A DNA stretch of 64,000 bases from Apoda limacodes (taxonomy: Eukaryota; Arthropoda; Insecta; Lepidoptera; Limacodidae): assembly GCA_946406115.1 (NCBI GenBank), contig OX291553.1, positions 13,335,001-13,399,000 on the forward strand, in the 5' to 3' direction. Every line of letters starts with the position of its first letter. Within the stretch, counting starts at the first letter, position 1. Positions 25,091 through 36,789 of this stretch are shown here, piece by piece. Position numbers and translations under genes: made by a program. The notes beneath the pieces were generated by a model, which was not told where the DNA came from, ran no database searches, and saw only the letters and a program-made list of their open reading frames with translations.

Positions 25091-25849
25091 AGACGAAATA
25101 AATTATTTCTTTTTATTATTAAAATCTAATTGATAGTTTTGTAACATCTAGGAAGTATTTTATTTTGATAAACGTCGTCACCAATCGCCACCTTAAATTG
25201 TTAGGCTGTCGCGCATTTAGTAGCCATCGTAAATGAAATTATTTACTATTTTTTAAATTATTAGATTGATATGTATTTTTATTTTAACATCATGATATGA
25301 GGACAAAGCAAAGCCTAAAATTACTTTTGGACTTAATTCATCAAGTAAAATGTTGGATGTAAGTGTGTGGTGTATAATTTTTCAAAACATCTAAGCTGAT
25401 CTAATCAAAAACTTTACAAAAAGGTAATTGAGAAAGTCTAAAAGGATCGATAAAGAAATCCCCATTCAAATCCGATGTTCTAAGAGCAGTAAAAAGTTTC
25501 AAGAAAATATCCAGCTGCAATAAGCGTGGCTGACATATGATAGGATATTTAAAAAAAAGGAGTGCGTGTTTAAACTCCTCATTGACATAAAAATCAGATA
25601 TATCCGTCTCTAACTCTCTAACTCCAAACACTAACCGAAATCCACAGTGATTTGGAAGTTATCAAAATGGCTGTGATATCCGTTTGCTGACGTGATGCCA
25701 CACTGTATACGGCAGACACAGCATTAAAATTTATGTTAAGTAAACTCGACCAGAAAAACATTTATCTAAGTTCAAATCTCGCTTTAAACTTCCGTATCCA
25801 AAAAAAAAATGGCTATTAAAAGCATGAGTACAACATTAACTCCACGATG
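25091..25849. other. non-coding sequence, no feature recognised
   Basis: A 76-codon open stretch on the minus strand (25401-25631) shows no recognisable domain. It lies just upstream of the hAT remnant but on the opposite strand and I see no basis for linking them. Confidence 0.45.
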
Positions 25850-26390
25850 CCGAAAGCTTCTATCGTGCTCCAGAAGACGATACTTTTCCTAAACTAACAC
25901 GTGAACAAATATGTAATGCCATTGTTTGCATGTTAAAACGCCTTAAATATAAAGTAACCCCTTCACAGAAATAGAAACTTAATCAATGACGGTTGTTTCA
26001 TTATCTTCAGTTAAATAGTATATAGTGATGAACCAACCACTATAAAGTTGACTTTGCAGAAAGAACTAGAGAAAGAAAAAGAGAAATGTAAAGACAATAG
26101 AGGGCCTCGCCTGTGGACGACGACCTTGACTTTTTAGGATTAATAATAGCTGAAAAAACTATGTATACAATAGGGACGAAAGAGGAGTGTATTTGACACA
26201 GGCATACACATATCTTAAATCGGTTTTGCCTACCAATGTTGAAAGTGAACGTGTATTTTGTCGGCAGGATGTATTTATAACAGAATTTGAAGTTCTCTTT
26301 CTGTCAAAATACTAGATACCTTATTATTTTTAGGAACACATTATTATGAAAAACGTAAATTTGCAAAAAAACAAATAATAATTATAGTTC
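25850..26390 (+). pseudogene. hAT-family transposase remnant (C-terminal dimerisation region)
   Basis: Reading from 26181 gives LTQAYTYLKSVLPTNVESER followed by VFCRQDVFITE. After a small frame change it gives LDTLLFLGTHYYEKRKF. This is the pattern of the hAT C-terminal dimerisation domain, where P-x-S/N-x-x-x-E-R-x-F-S is followed by an R-x-x-L-S stretch and an LxFL..HYY motif; here the usual FS is FC. An upstream stretch (25850-25960) reads HDAESFYRAPEDDTFPKL and then EQICNAIVCMLKRLKYK; it may or may not belong to the same gene. The catalytic residues and N-terminal zinc finger are absent, so only a relic of a transposase survives. No ends were found. Confidence 0.6.
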
Positions 26391-28955
26391 GTACATTTGC
26401 AACTCTAACAAGAAAACAAAACAATTTGTTCTCTCTTTCATTTGTTTAAAATTGTTATTTGTTAAAGTAGATTTTGATGTTTTATTTAATTTGCAGAAGA
26501 AAGACCAAAATTTCTCATACAAAATGTATGTGAGTGAGAAGTATGTAAGTAGTTTTCTATTAGTTGATTTTGAGTTTTTTATAAGTAGGTACAGTAAATA
26601 AAATATAATAAAAAATAGTAAGAATTCTTTCTGTGATTTATTACATACGTTATTTTAATTTATTATTATTATGTAGTATATAGTATAGTATTAAGTTAAT
26701 TTAATTTGTACCAAATTTTCAAGACGACTGATTAATAACATCTTAGCTCGCAAGTGTTCGTAAAATAGATAATATGTATAAGAAGTTTTATTATCTTATT
26801 AAATTTGTCTATAATTTGTTAATAATTTAATTATAGTAGCTTTGAGTTTTTTTGATAAGTAAAAGAGAATATTGCTACTTCTTACATTAGAGTACTTCAT
26901 TTTAGATTATATACTTTAGTACCAAACTGATTAATTCGATTTTAGTTTGTAAGTCGCAAAAGAAATAATGTATTATGTAGTAGATCTTAATCTTTCGTTT
27001 GTAATTCTTAAATTATTTTATTGTTATTAATTTTGAGTGTTTTACTTAATTAGCACAAAGGATAGTTATAAGAAATCTAGCTGTGATTTGTGACATATTA
27101 CACACAACAGTTTTTTACAGTATGTATGTAGCTCACTAGACTGATTAACACGATTTTAGTTAGTGTTTTGTTTCCTCAATACAATATAATTTTAATAATT
27201 ATTTTTAAACATCTTCCATTTAATAGCTCTCAGTTTTATGATGATTTGTCAGTTTTATCATGAGGGATGTGGCTTTCTTTTGTTTGATAATTATTAAAAA
27301 AGTTTGATTAAAAACATCTTAATTTACGTATCAAATCCAACTTTATAACGAATATGCTCAATCCCGATATTGAGTATCGACATTGAAAACGTCCAATATT
27401 AAATAACGTCTTTTCAAGGGTACATGATTATACTTTAAAAAAATTTCCTCACCTTCAATGGTGTTATAAAATGTTTGACAGTTTTGCAAATTTTGGTCAA
27501 CGTTAGTTTACAGAAAAACTAAGAATAACTTTTACATGTGTTTATTATCACTTTTGATATTGCGTTATTCTAAGGTTTACAACTTTTTATTTAGTTAAAA
27601 CCCCTATTTAGTGCTGACTAGGCAGGCAATGACCAGTGTAGCAACTTCGCAAATGAGGCACTTTTACTACCGGCGCGGCGACCCGTATCGTATAATTCTA
27701 GCATAAGCCGTCAGGGAAACGACTGATCTCTCTGACTAAAATTAAATTTTTCTTTTTAGGTACGTCACCTCCATAATGAATATGCACCTACAGAATTAGT
27801 CCAATAAACCGATGCAAAACCTTGCCGATAATTTTCTGTTATTCATACTAATTAAATTGCGGGTAAAATGCTATTGAGAATTAATGAAGCCAAAATTTTC
27901 AATATTATATTAGCCAATAACACAAGTTCGTGACGGGAAACAAAGGCTTTTGATCTGTTGTTAATAATTAAATTATGTAAGATAAATCAAGCCATCTTCT
28001 TCAGTATCAAAAAGTTTTTTACTTTATTAAAGCTCATTTTGTAATCTCGCAATTTCTGTTTAGGAAAATATGTCAATTCTGCGGCTAAATAAACAGGGGA
28101 TAAGCATTTTCCCTCGAAAGGACTCCAGTAATCTTATTTTAATTGCTTGTTTAGAGCCATGGGATTAAAAGGGACACCACTAAGCGGAGTTGTGTAGATT
28201 TAATAGCACTGTACAAATTAACGACACCAAACACTTGCTTTGTTTTAGCTCTGCGTTCAATGTTTAAAATTTAATGTAGTAGTGTAGTAGTTTCATAATA
28301 AAATAACACAATAATTAACTGCTTTGTTGATTATTAATAATGAAATAAACTAGTTAATTCCGCGGGGTGTTATGGTGCTTTTGTTTATATTCTTTGCCGT
28401 CCGATATAAAATTTAAATACCAAGTAAAAACATATTTGTATCAAGCGTTGGAACTTTTATACAATTTCCTCCCACTATTAAACCCTTTTACAGGAAGATT
28501 TTCCAAAAATGCTGTAACACGTCATTTCTATTAAAACTGAAAGTATATATACCAACTAGCTTCTCGCTACTGACATTGCTTCTATTAACTAAAACATTTA
28601 TAATTAGTTGTTAATAAACAAATGGTAAAAGAGGTAGGTTTACTTCTTTTCACCTCCACAGGGTTTAAAATTCTAAAGTTTCCTTTTAAAACAAAGTATA
28701 CAAAATAAAATCCATAAATTAATATTGCTATTAAAATTTATTACAAGTTCAGCGTGACAGCAAGTTTTTGTTGACAAAATAACGCCCACGTTGTATTTAA
28801 TTAGCAATTGTGTGGGCTTTAATTACATTCTATGCCACACATCATCCTACATATTATATTAATTTCAAAAGGTCGCAAAGTATTAAAATTATTTTGGTAA
28901 CTTCATCTTTAGCAGAAATCTTTCGCAAAATGCTTCTTTATCAACCTCATAAGTC
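26391..28955. other. AT-rich non-coding sequence
   Basis: No gene, RNA or repeat boundary could be supported. Composition is strongly AT-rich with frequent short runs of A and T. Confidence 0.55.
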
Positions 28956-28959
28956 CTTA

Positions 28960-29190
28960 TTGTTGGAGCATGGCCTTGTTGTGTTCGGATTGTGGACTTT
29001 ACATACGTCTTTGTTTTGACTTTATGGAGATTTCCTTACAATGTTTTTCTTCACCGAAAAGCCAGTGGATTGAATAATAAATGTACTTGAGTAATAAAGA
29101 GAAAGCCTCATTGGCACACACCGGGCTTGAACCATCGCCACTCCGAACGCTAGGCAGACACAGAACGAATCGATATAGTGTTGTACAATC
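28960..29190 (-). mobile_element. SINE-like repeat, second family, decayed copy
   Basis: Words shared with 12637-12915 are tttacatacgtctttgtttt against tgcacatacgtctttttttg, ccttacaatgtttttcttca against cctcacgatgttttccttca, and caccgaaaagccagtgg. The complement of ccgggcttgaacc (29129-29141) is a good RNA polymerase III B box. It is shorter than the other copy and adjoins the minisatellite array. Confidence 0.6.
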
Positions 29191-29262
29191 GTGCAGTGTG
29201 GAAATAATCAAGAGGAGCTTGTGACCCAGTCACATTCGCCTATCGGAAACGATATGCAGGTT

Positions 29263-29480
29263 AAGCAACGACGGGTGTACAGTACGCAAGTAGGAGGAAC
29301 ATTGTCAAGCAACGACGGATGTACAGTACGCAAGTAGGAGGAACATTGTCAAGCAACGACGGATGTACAGTACGCAAGTAGGAGGAACATTGTCAAGCAA
29401 CGACGGATGTACAGTACGCAAGTAGGAGGAACATTGTCAAGCAACGACGGATGTACAGTACGCAAGTAGGAGGAACATTG
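29263..29480 (+). repeat. 44-bp minisatellite, five units
   Basis: Five consecutive units begin with aagcaacgac at 29263, 29307, 29351, 29395 and 29439, an exact 44-bp spacing. Units two to five are identical by eye; the first differs by one base (gggtg for ggatg) and the last lacks two bases. The very low divergence implies recent expansion. The unit contains acagtacgcaagtaggagg and has no coding signature. Confidence 0.95.
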
Positions 29481-29546
29481 TTTAAAGCTCCATCCATCGA
29501 TAATCGATGGCTTCTCCGTGTTTTGGAGGGTACGTTAATCCGTCGG

Positions 29547-29605
29547 TCTAAATGCATAATATGCAGTGACAACAGTCAATTGTCACTGCATATTATGCAT
29601 TTAGA
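29547..29605. repeat. perfect 26-bp inverted repeat (hairpin)
   Basis: The left arm 29547-29572 and right arm 29580-29605 are exact reverse complements, separated by a 7-base loop, cagtcaa. The arms begin tctaaatgcataatatgcag. A smaller palindrome (ccatcgataatcgatgg) lies about 60 bp upstream. Such a structure can arise by template switching or as the end of a transposon; a small-RNA precursor is also conceivable but nothing else supports it. Confidence 0.9.
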
Positions 29606-29639
29606 TTCTTCAATAAACCTCTTTCTTAAAGTTTCTTAA

Positions 29640-32033
29640 AGTAGTGTTTGCCCTAGGTATGTGTGTGTTACTAATAATTGGTGGGGGGCACGACGTCGAT
29701 ATCTAATGGTTATATCTCAACCTGAATTTAATCACGATTAGTTATTAGAATTCTAAAAACGAAATCCTTTTTTTGTTTTCAATATTACCGTTTGTACAAA
29801 GTTTCGTTAACTTTATTTTCTGTGCCAGATTTTTAAAGGTGGCTTTTTTATTTCGTTTCGATTGGAATTTCGTAGGAACATTAGCTGAACGATTTTCTTT
29901 TTCACAGAATCGTAACTACTTAGGTAATCACAGCTCTAATTTTCAAAAGTCAATCTTAAAACCGTACCTAACATAACATAAGTTGGCTAACGGATTTTAA
30001 ATCAATTATTTTTACCTACGTCTTGGACTTTGGTTGGTATAAGTAATGCTGGTTTAAAAAATAATTATCACTAAACTATAAATCCTGATCTTAGTGACAC
30101 ACGTGTAATTTGTTTCTGGGACTACACCGGACGCTGCACCGGCACGCTGCGTTGTCTCGGCTTGTCGCTTCCTGTGTTAAGAAGTTAAAAGTATGATCCA
30201 AATTCCTCATGTTTGAATTTAAATTCAAAACCAATCCTGTCATCCGTTCGTTTAGCATTGGTATCAACAAACTATCATGCGTTCATTTACGATACTTTTG
30301 TTATTTTTGCCACCGAAAAATGAATCTTTAGACCCATGGCTGGAGGTGGGATATTTGTGTTGTGAACGTCAACCGTTCGTTTTGCAAGTTTGCAACCAAA
30401 AATTTTGTAAGTAACATTTCAAAGCTACATGAACGATAGGTGTCGGTGACAAAACTGGCGTTATCAAAAGTGTGAAAAGTATCAATCTTGGGAACTCTTT
30501 ATCCCGAAACGAACGCGCCCTAGATAAAAGCTACTCCACCTTGTCTTTTTGTGACATCGATCTTATGAAACTATAGAAAATGTTAAAATTGTATATTGTA
30601 AATCTAGAAATAAAACTTTGTGGTAAATGATATTGTTGTTAAATAAATCTATGGCTGTTATGATATTGTTGTTAAATAAATCTATCTATGACGTTGAATG
30701 AAAATATTTCCTAATATGGGTGTATAATATGAGTAAATATAAACTTGTTTATTATTATCAATAGCGAAAAAGTACTTAGTTAAACTGTTAATATGAGTAT
30801 GTTGCAAAATATTATTTTTCCTAGGATATACCCTAGTATTACTTACTAGAAATGAATATTTGATATTACGAAAAAGACAGTTGAGGAGCTCGAGGCCTGT
30901 TGACATTCGTCTTTTGGAAGCGTTATGCGAAGTACAGCAACGTCGGGCGTGGACAGTACCAAGATGGGTGGGTGGCCGCCTTGTGGCACATTTTAATCTG
31001 CGGCAGTACGTCGCAACAGCAAGGCAGAGACGTCGCGCGTAATATCTCGCTTCGTATTCCAGGGTTCGAATAGCTTGTGACCGTTCTCAATAAGTTCCCT
31101 CTAAGTGAACTTCTGTTTAGTCAGTTTCATTTCTTTGTTTATTTAAACCTAAAAAGTGATCGTGTCTTGCAGTATTTTGTGGTAAATCACCTTGTACCTA
31201 CAACAATGTAATGTCTTTGTGATTTTTAACGTCTTTTATGGAAGTGCTAATCGGGGAAGAATAAGAAAAGAAAAGATCTTTGAAATTTTGTACAAATATA
31301 CGTCTGTAAATCGCATTAATGACAATATGGTTTTCTTCCTTACACCTATTTGAGCCTGTTGGAGCAAAAATCTGTTACCCTAGGCATGCCAGTAAGTTCG
31401 ATAAGCTTTGTGTAAACATTCACACGGCCTATGTACCCAATTATTTTTTTAAAAATGGAAACTTCACTGCCTTGTGTCCTTATAAACGCATTAACTCTAT
31501 GCGGTCGAAACTGTTAAGTGAAACTTAATAATAGAAAATAAAAAATAAATTAAACGGTTCCACTTTTCTTCATATTCAAAGATATTTTTTTTAATTTTTA
31601 CAAGCATAAAATGTATTATGTATTCAAAACTTAATTAAGAAATGAGGTCAAGCTCACATAGAGGTCTACGGCGCTTTGTTGTTTTTTTTATAAGGTTCTT
31701 GGAAAATATCAAATATAATTGAGGCGATCTTGCTGAGAATGGAATAATGAAATAATAACAAGAAAATACTTTACCACGAAAAACGAGAAATATTTTTTTA
31801 TAATGTGTGAACAACAAGTAAAAGCAAATTTTATGCGAGGACCAAATCAAATCAAATAATATTTATTCAAGTAAGTTTCTAAAAACACTTTTAAATTCAA
31901 TTCAAGTCAGTTAATCAAATTAAATCAATTAGCTGTTTATTCAAGTAGGATTTTTAAAAACATTTTCGAATCGTCGAATTTCCTTATTAACAATAATTCC
32001 CATAGGAATTCCCTATGAACAATAATTCCCATA
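29640..32033. other. AT-rich non-coding sequence with minor repeats
   Basis: No supported gene. At 30628-30684 the phrase gatattgttgttaaataaat occurs twice, 33 bp apart. Around 30900-31040 there is a GC-richer patch with an open frame of 60 codons (from 30860) rich in arginine; I recognise no family in it. At 31843-31990 a repeat with ttattcaagtaagtttctaa resembles text near 18480. Confidence 0.5.
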
Positions 32034-32517
32034 GGCCCAGAACAGATGGTGAAACGCAACTGCAACAAAACCCTTTTGAAATTATTGGTTTGAAACTAGT
32101 TTCAGACGTTATCCACACACGGCGCCACCTAAATTGTACCACAATGTGATGAGATAATCACAATCATTTCTATTTTTCATTCATTCTAGCTCAAGTGATA
32201 AAGAAGTTGTGTTTACGTATTTGTATCTTCATTACTATTCCAATTTCTGCCCATAATGAGTACCTTGATAGTGTTGTACAAGCAAGTATACTTCTCAACT
32301 TCCAACACAAATTGAATTTTTTTATTTTCGTCATCTGCCATTTTGTTGCATCAAAAAAAAACCGCGAAACGATGAAACGCAAACACGAGTTTCCAGACGC
32401 CGGTTTCAATGCGACTGATTTGCAACGCGTTCTCTCAAAGGAGTCAATGGCATAAACTCAGAAGTAACTAGGAGTTGCAGTTTCGTCGCTTTTGCGTCTC
32501 ACCATGTGTTCTGGGCC
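32034..32517. mobile_element. MITE-like element with 26-bp terminal inverted repeats
   Basis: The left end ggcccagaacagatggtgaa continues to acgcaa. The right end is its complement with two or three differences (tgcgtctcaccatgtgttct, then gggcc). The 484-bp interior includes gatgaaacgcaaacacgag near 32371. No transposase is encoded; an open frame from 32195 has no recognisable domain. Flanking bases do not show an obvious target duplication, so the superfamily is not assigned. Confidence 0.55.
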
Positions 32518-32829
32518 TTAGACTACTACAATATAGGGATATATTTATTATTATTATTATACACATGTCAATTATTTTTTTGTAGCATAGGGCTCCACAT
32601 GTTGCGCCCATGTGAATCGTTATTTATCACCAATCGTGTGAAGGAATTGAGATATTCAAGAGTACTACGATATTTAATAGTATTAGTAGAAATATTAAGC
32701 AAAAATTTACTGCATAACTCTCTTCTCTTTTTTGTGTATTTTTTCTGTAAACTTTGTACCTGCCAATAGAAAGCTACTTATATATATTTGTACACGAGAA
32801 CTTTATGTACCTAATCTAATTTTTATGTA

Positions 32830-34115
32830 CGAGGGCGGTTTGATAAGTCCATGACTTTGGAAAGAAAAAAACACTCTTTTTACATATATATTTTTTATTT
32901 TTCTACATAATCTCCTTTCAACTCTGCGCACTAAGTCCATCGATGTTCCAACCTCTTCAACCCATCAAAAACATATTTTTTGCCAAATCCTGAAAAATAG
33001 GCCTCAGTTTGGGCTACCACCTCTTCGTTTGACGAAAATCTTTGCCCGCCTAGCCATTTCTTCGTGTTTGGGAAGAGGAAAAAGTCACAGGGGGCTAAAT
33101 CTGGCGAAGGTGAGGCAATAATTCGTATTCTAATTAGTCAATTTTTAATGTCGCGATTGCAGACGAGTGGGCCGGTGCATTATCCTGATGAAATAGAATT
33201 TTTTTCTTTGCTAGATATGGTCGTTTCTTGATCAACTTTTTTTTGAATCTATCTAACAATGCAGCATAGTAAGCTCCGGTTATTGTCTTGCCTTTATCCA
33301 AAAAATGGATGTAAATAACCCCTTGGCTAAAGACTGTGGCCATCACTTTACCAGCCGAGCAAACAGTTTTTTCCTTCTTCGGGGCACGTTCCCCGGTAGA
33401 AGTCCATTGCTTCGATTGTTGCTTAGTCTCTGCTGTATAATTATGCACCCATGTTTCGTCAACTGTTATGTACCGACGCATAAACTTACTTTGATTGCGA
33501 TTATACATGGCTAGGCATTCCTCAGAAGCTGTTACACGATTTCGTTTCTGGTCGACTGTTAGTAAACGCGACACCCATCTTGCAGAAAGCTTTTTCATGC
33601 CCAGAATATCATGCAAAATATAAAAAACGCGTTCTATGGAGATGTGCACAGCATCACTTATTTCGCGTATCTTCGCTCGACGGTCTGCCAAAACAATATC
33701 ATGTATTTTATTGACCATGCCCTCCGTAGTGACCTCAATCGGCCTTCCTGGGCGCTCCGCGTCATTAGTGGTAGTACGCCCACAACGAAATTCAGTGAAC
33801 CACTTATGTACCATCTCATGAGAAGGCGCAGAATCACCATAATACTTTTTCAATTTTTATTCGGTCTGATTAGTAGAAAACTACGTATCACGTTAAAAAT
33901 AGTGTTTAATTAGCACTCGGAACTCGCTTTTCTCCATTTTCAAAGAATACTTAGAAGTCGCTTAACTTTTTTGTTTCTTTGTGAGCTTGTTTTCGCGCCA
34001 AATTTGTGAAAAGAACGGCATGCGTTTCGTAGTGAGTTTCCAAATATGAGACAAAAAAAAATATTAATTTTTTTTTATTCAACCTTAAAGTCATTGAGTT
34101 GCCAAACTGCCTTGG
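32830..34115 (-). mobile_element. mariner transposon, full length, non-functional
   Basis: The 1,286-bp element is bounded by TA on both sides (32828-32829 and 34116-34117), the target duplication of mariner elements. The left terminal repeat starts cgagggcggtttgataagtc. The right end is the complement with more changes (aaagtcattgagttgccaaa, then ctgccttgg). The length, TA target and inverted ends fit the Tc1/mariner superfamily, probably the irritans or a related subfamily judging by the transposase. It is an old insertion because the ends have diverged from each other. Confidence 0.9.
32895..33937 (-). pseudogene. mariner transposase pseudogene (DD34D)
   Basis: The longest open part (33853-33134) carries HKWFTEFRCGR and GRPIEV of the N-terminal DNA-binding domain, and then ARWVSRLLT. 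It also has the first catalytic aspartate in YITVDETWVH (about residue 132) and the second in FHQDNAPAHS (about residue 224). The presumed start is an in-frame ATG at 33937-33935 (MEKSEFRVLIKHYF). Three stops separate it from the open part. After the second catalytic residue come a TAA at 33136-33134 and about 7 missing bases. These put the third aspartate (SPDLAPCDFFLF) in another frame. A further TAG at 32933-32931 precedes the C-terminal ELKGDYVEK. Two codons of the conserved VFWD-type motif near residue 175 are also missing. The protein cannot be made. The spacing between catalytic residues 2 and 3 would be 34, as in mariners. Confidence 0.88.
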
Positions 34116-34639
34116 TATTACTTAAAACATTTTGTATCAATTCTATGTAACACGTTTTGGTTTTATTTTTAAATGTTATTATAAATATATTTTTGTTAGT
34201 ATTTCGAGTGCCGCAATTTACAAATCCGTGGACAAAGGTGTGGGTTGCACAAACATTTATTCAATGTTGCTGTGTGTTAATTAAGTTTCATTGTATTGTA
34301 TTTGTATTTGTATCTGTGACAGATCTAAGTAACCCACCATGTACAACATCTTCATATGTTTAAAGAAAAAGTTTAAACTACAAGTACACTAGTACAATTT
34401 AAAGAAAAACTTTCTTCAATCCATGCGAGTGTTTCTTTCCTTTCTACAAATGCTGGCAAAGTCATAAAAGTTAGACGACCAGTGTCGGGCTCCGCTCAGT
34501 AATAGGGGAACTTCGTAAGTACTTACTTTAGCTTTAAGAAGCGTTAGGTTTCTTATCTATGAATATGATTCTCCGAGTGTGATTTTAAATTATGCTTATA
34601 AAAGTTCAGTTTGTATTTAGGCAGGACTGTCGGCTCCGA

Positions 34640-34725
34640 TACAAAAACGTGATATTTTGCCGTTTTTATGCATAATGGTACGAAACCTTTCGTGCGCGAG
34701 TCCGACTCGCACTTGGTCGATTTTT
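34640..34725 (-). repeat. dispersed repeat fragment, reverse orientation
   Basis: The plus strand reads gcgcgagtccgactcgcact at 34693-34712, the complement of the core of the repeat near 22.9 and 11.5 kb, with gtacgaaacctttcgtg before it. It is short and ends are undefined. Confidence 0.55.
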
Positions 34726-34902
34726 TTAATTATTTTTTTAATGGCTATATTTTATTTTTAAAATTTGGTACTCTTAGCTATATATTTATACCAGCTGATC
34801 TGGCAAACGATGTTCTGTTCTTTCCGCTGCTGACATCCACCGTCGCATCGCTCGCCCCTCGCTATTACCAACTATTAATTCGTTTCCACTTAAGGTTCTT
34901 TT

Positions 34903-36781
34903 AAGGTCTAAAAAAATGGCGATGTAAAATCAGCGAAATTGAAAAAAAAAAAACATCGAAATTGGTTACTTTTTTTGTTGCTAATTAGTTGCTAGAAAAA
35001 TTTTTTTTTTTGCTTTCACCGATCGCAAAAAATCGGCAATAACGCTAACTTTTTATTAAGATAGCGTGGAAATCAGTGGATGTGGACTGATCAATCAAGC
35101 GAATAAGGATCAATTTGTTGCTGAAAGAAGGTAAGCAGAAAAGTTTTTTTTTAATAATGCCAAAATAAATAATGTCCACGCTAACTTTACTCATGACTTT
35201 TCCGTGGAAAAACTATAGTGAAAATTCGTTGCAGCTCATACTGCAGCTTGTTTTAGCATAGAGAGTCAGCAACAAAATAAAAACCGGAAGACAAGAGAAG
35301 TTGGAAATCGGTTTACAAAAAAACCGGCCACGCTAGCTTAACTAACGATTTTCCCGTAAAAAAACTATTGTAAAAATTTGTTGCTGCTCATACTGCAGCT
35401 AATCTGAGTACACAGGGTCAGCAACAAAATAGAAAACCGGAAGTCAAGCGAAGTTGGAGATCGGTTTATAAGCAAACCGGTCACACTAGCTTTACTCATG
35501 TATTTTCCGTGAAAAATTATAGTGAAAATTTGTTGCTGTTCATACTGCAGCTAGTCTGAGTACAAAGGGTCAGCAACCAAATAGAAAAAGTAATAAAATT
35601 AAGAAAATAAAGTAAGCATTCTATACATGGAACTGAGGTATAGTTTTTTTTGGCTTCTCATTGTAGTTGAATAGGCAAGTTGAAAAGGCTTAAATGCAAT
35701 TAAGCTTTCTAAACAGCTTTTTTCCTGATATGTATATATGACAGTCAATTGACTCAATTGGCTTCGAATGTAGATAAGAATGTTATCCTTTACTCTGTCT
35801 TTTAATAAATATCTGCATATTTTAAGAAGAAAGACGTTGAACGGATTTTACCTAGTTTTTGGGGTTTCTTTTGGGGGTCGGAACCCTTATAGGACCACTT
35901 GTGTCTCTATCTATTATTCTGTCACAGCCAATTTTTTTTGAATCTACTGGAACGATTCAGTTGAAATTTGGTACATATATGAATCTTTGTGACTCAAACA
36001 CGGATGTGTAACATAAATAAATGAATGTTGAATAATGGGGGTGACATTAGAAATTTCAAAAAAAAATTTGCAACTTTACCGCTTGACATATTTAACAAAG
36101 AGACTTGTTTATGTTAAATTGACAATTTCAAACCGTTTGGCGATGAGGGATCTCTAAAACTACTAAGCCTAAAATTTGGAAGAAAATACAGAAAATAGTT
36201 TTAAAATAAAATGGTAAATCTCTCAATATTGGACGTAGGCACAAACTTAAAAAATCAAAAGTGTACTCAGACTAGCTGCAGTATGAGCAGCAACAAATTT
36301 TTACAATAGTTTTTTTACGGGAAAATCGTTAGTTAAGCTAGCCTGGCCGGTTTTTTTGTAAACCGATCTCCAACTTCTCTTGACTTCCGGTTTTTATTTC
36401 TTTGCTGACTCTTTATGCTAAAACAAGCTGCAGTATGAGCAGCCACACATTTTCACTATAGTTTTCCCACGGAAAAGTCAAGAGTTAAGCTAGCGTGGAC
36501 ATTATTTTTTTGGCATAATTAAAAAAAAACAATTTCTATTTTTTTTTTTTTCTCCTTAGCATCTTTTAGCAACAAATTGATCCCTATTCGCTTGATTGAT
36601 CAGTCCAAATTAAGTGATTTCCACTTTATCTTAATGAAAATTTAGTGTTATTGCCGATTTTTGCGATCGGTTACAGCAAAAAAAATAATTTTCTAGCAAC
36701 TAATTAGCAACAAAAAAGCAACAAATTTCGGTGTTTTTTTTTTCAATTTCGCTGATTTTACATCGCCATTTTTTTAGACCT
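34903..36781. mobile_element. foldback transposon with long inverted repeats and internal tandem units
   Basis: The left arm (from 34904, aggtctaaaaaaatggcgat) and right arm (ending 36781, complement of the same text) pair over roughly 535 bp at high similarity. Direct copies of gttctttt lie immediately outside both ends (34895-34902 and 36782-36789), an 8-bp, possibly 9-bp, target duplication. Within the arms are tandem units of about 152 bp. Marker catactgcag occurs at 35237, 35389 and 35541 in the left arm, and its complement at 36276 and 36429 in the right. The unique centre (about 35600-36240) has no transposase and includes a fragment of another common repeat (tcacagccaatttt). Long inverted ends with internal tandem repeats and an 8-9 bp duplication are the hallmarks of Foldback/Mutator-like elements; a P-superfamily relation is the alternative. 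Confidence 0.8.
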
Positions 36782-36789
36782 GTTCTTTT

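Noticed and set aside
30860..31042. Arginine-rich 60-codon frame in a GC-richer patch, possibly a Harbinger-type host or transposon exon
   Set aside because: Too short and without a motif I can name; not annotated as a gene.
33300..33340. The missing VFWD-type residues read as loss of a mariner catalytic aspartate
   Set aside because: Counting residues shows the catalytic set is VDE, QDN and the aspartate of APCDFF, so the lost pair is a conserved but non-catalytic motif.
33305..33913. Plus-strand ORFs over the mariner transposase
   Set aside because: Antisense shadows of the transposase reading.
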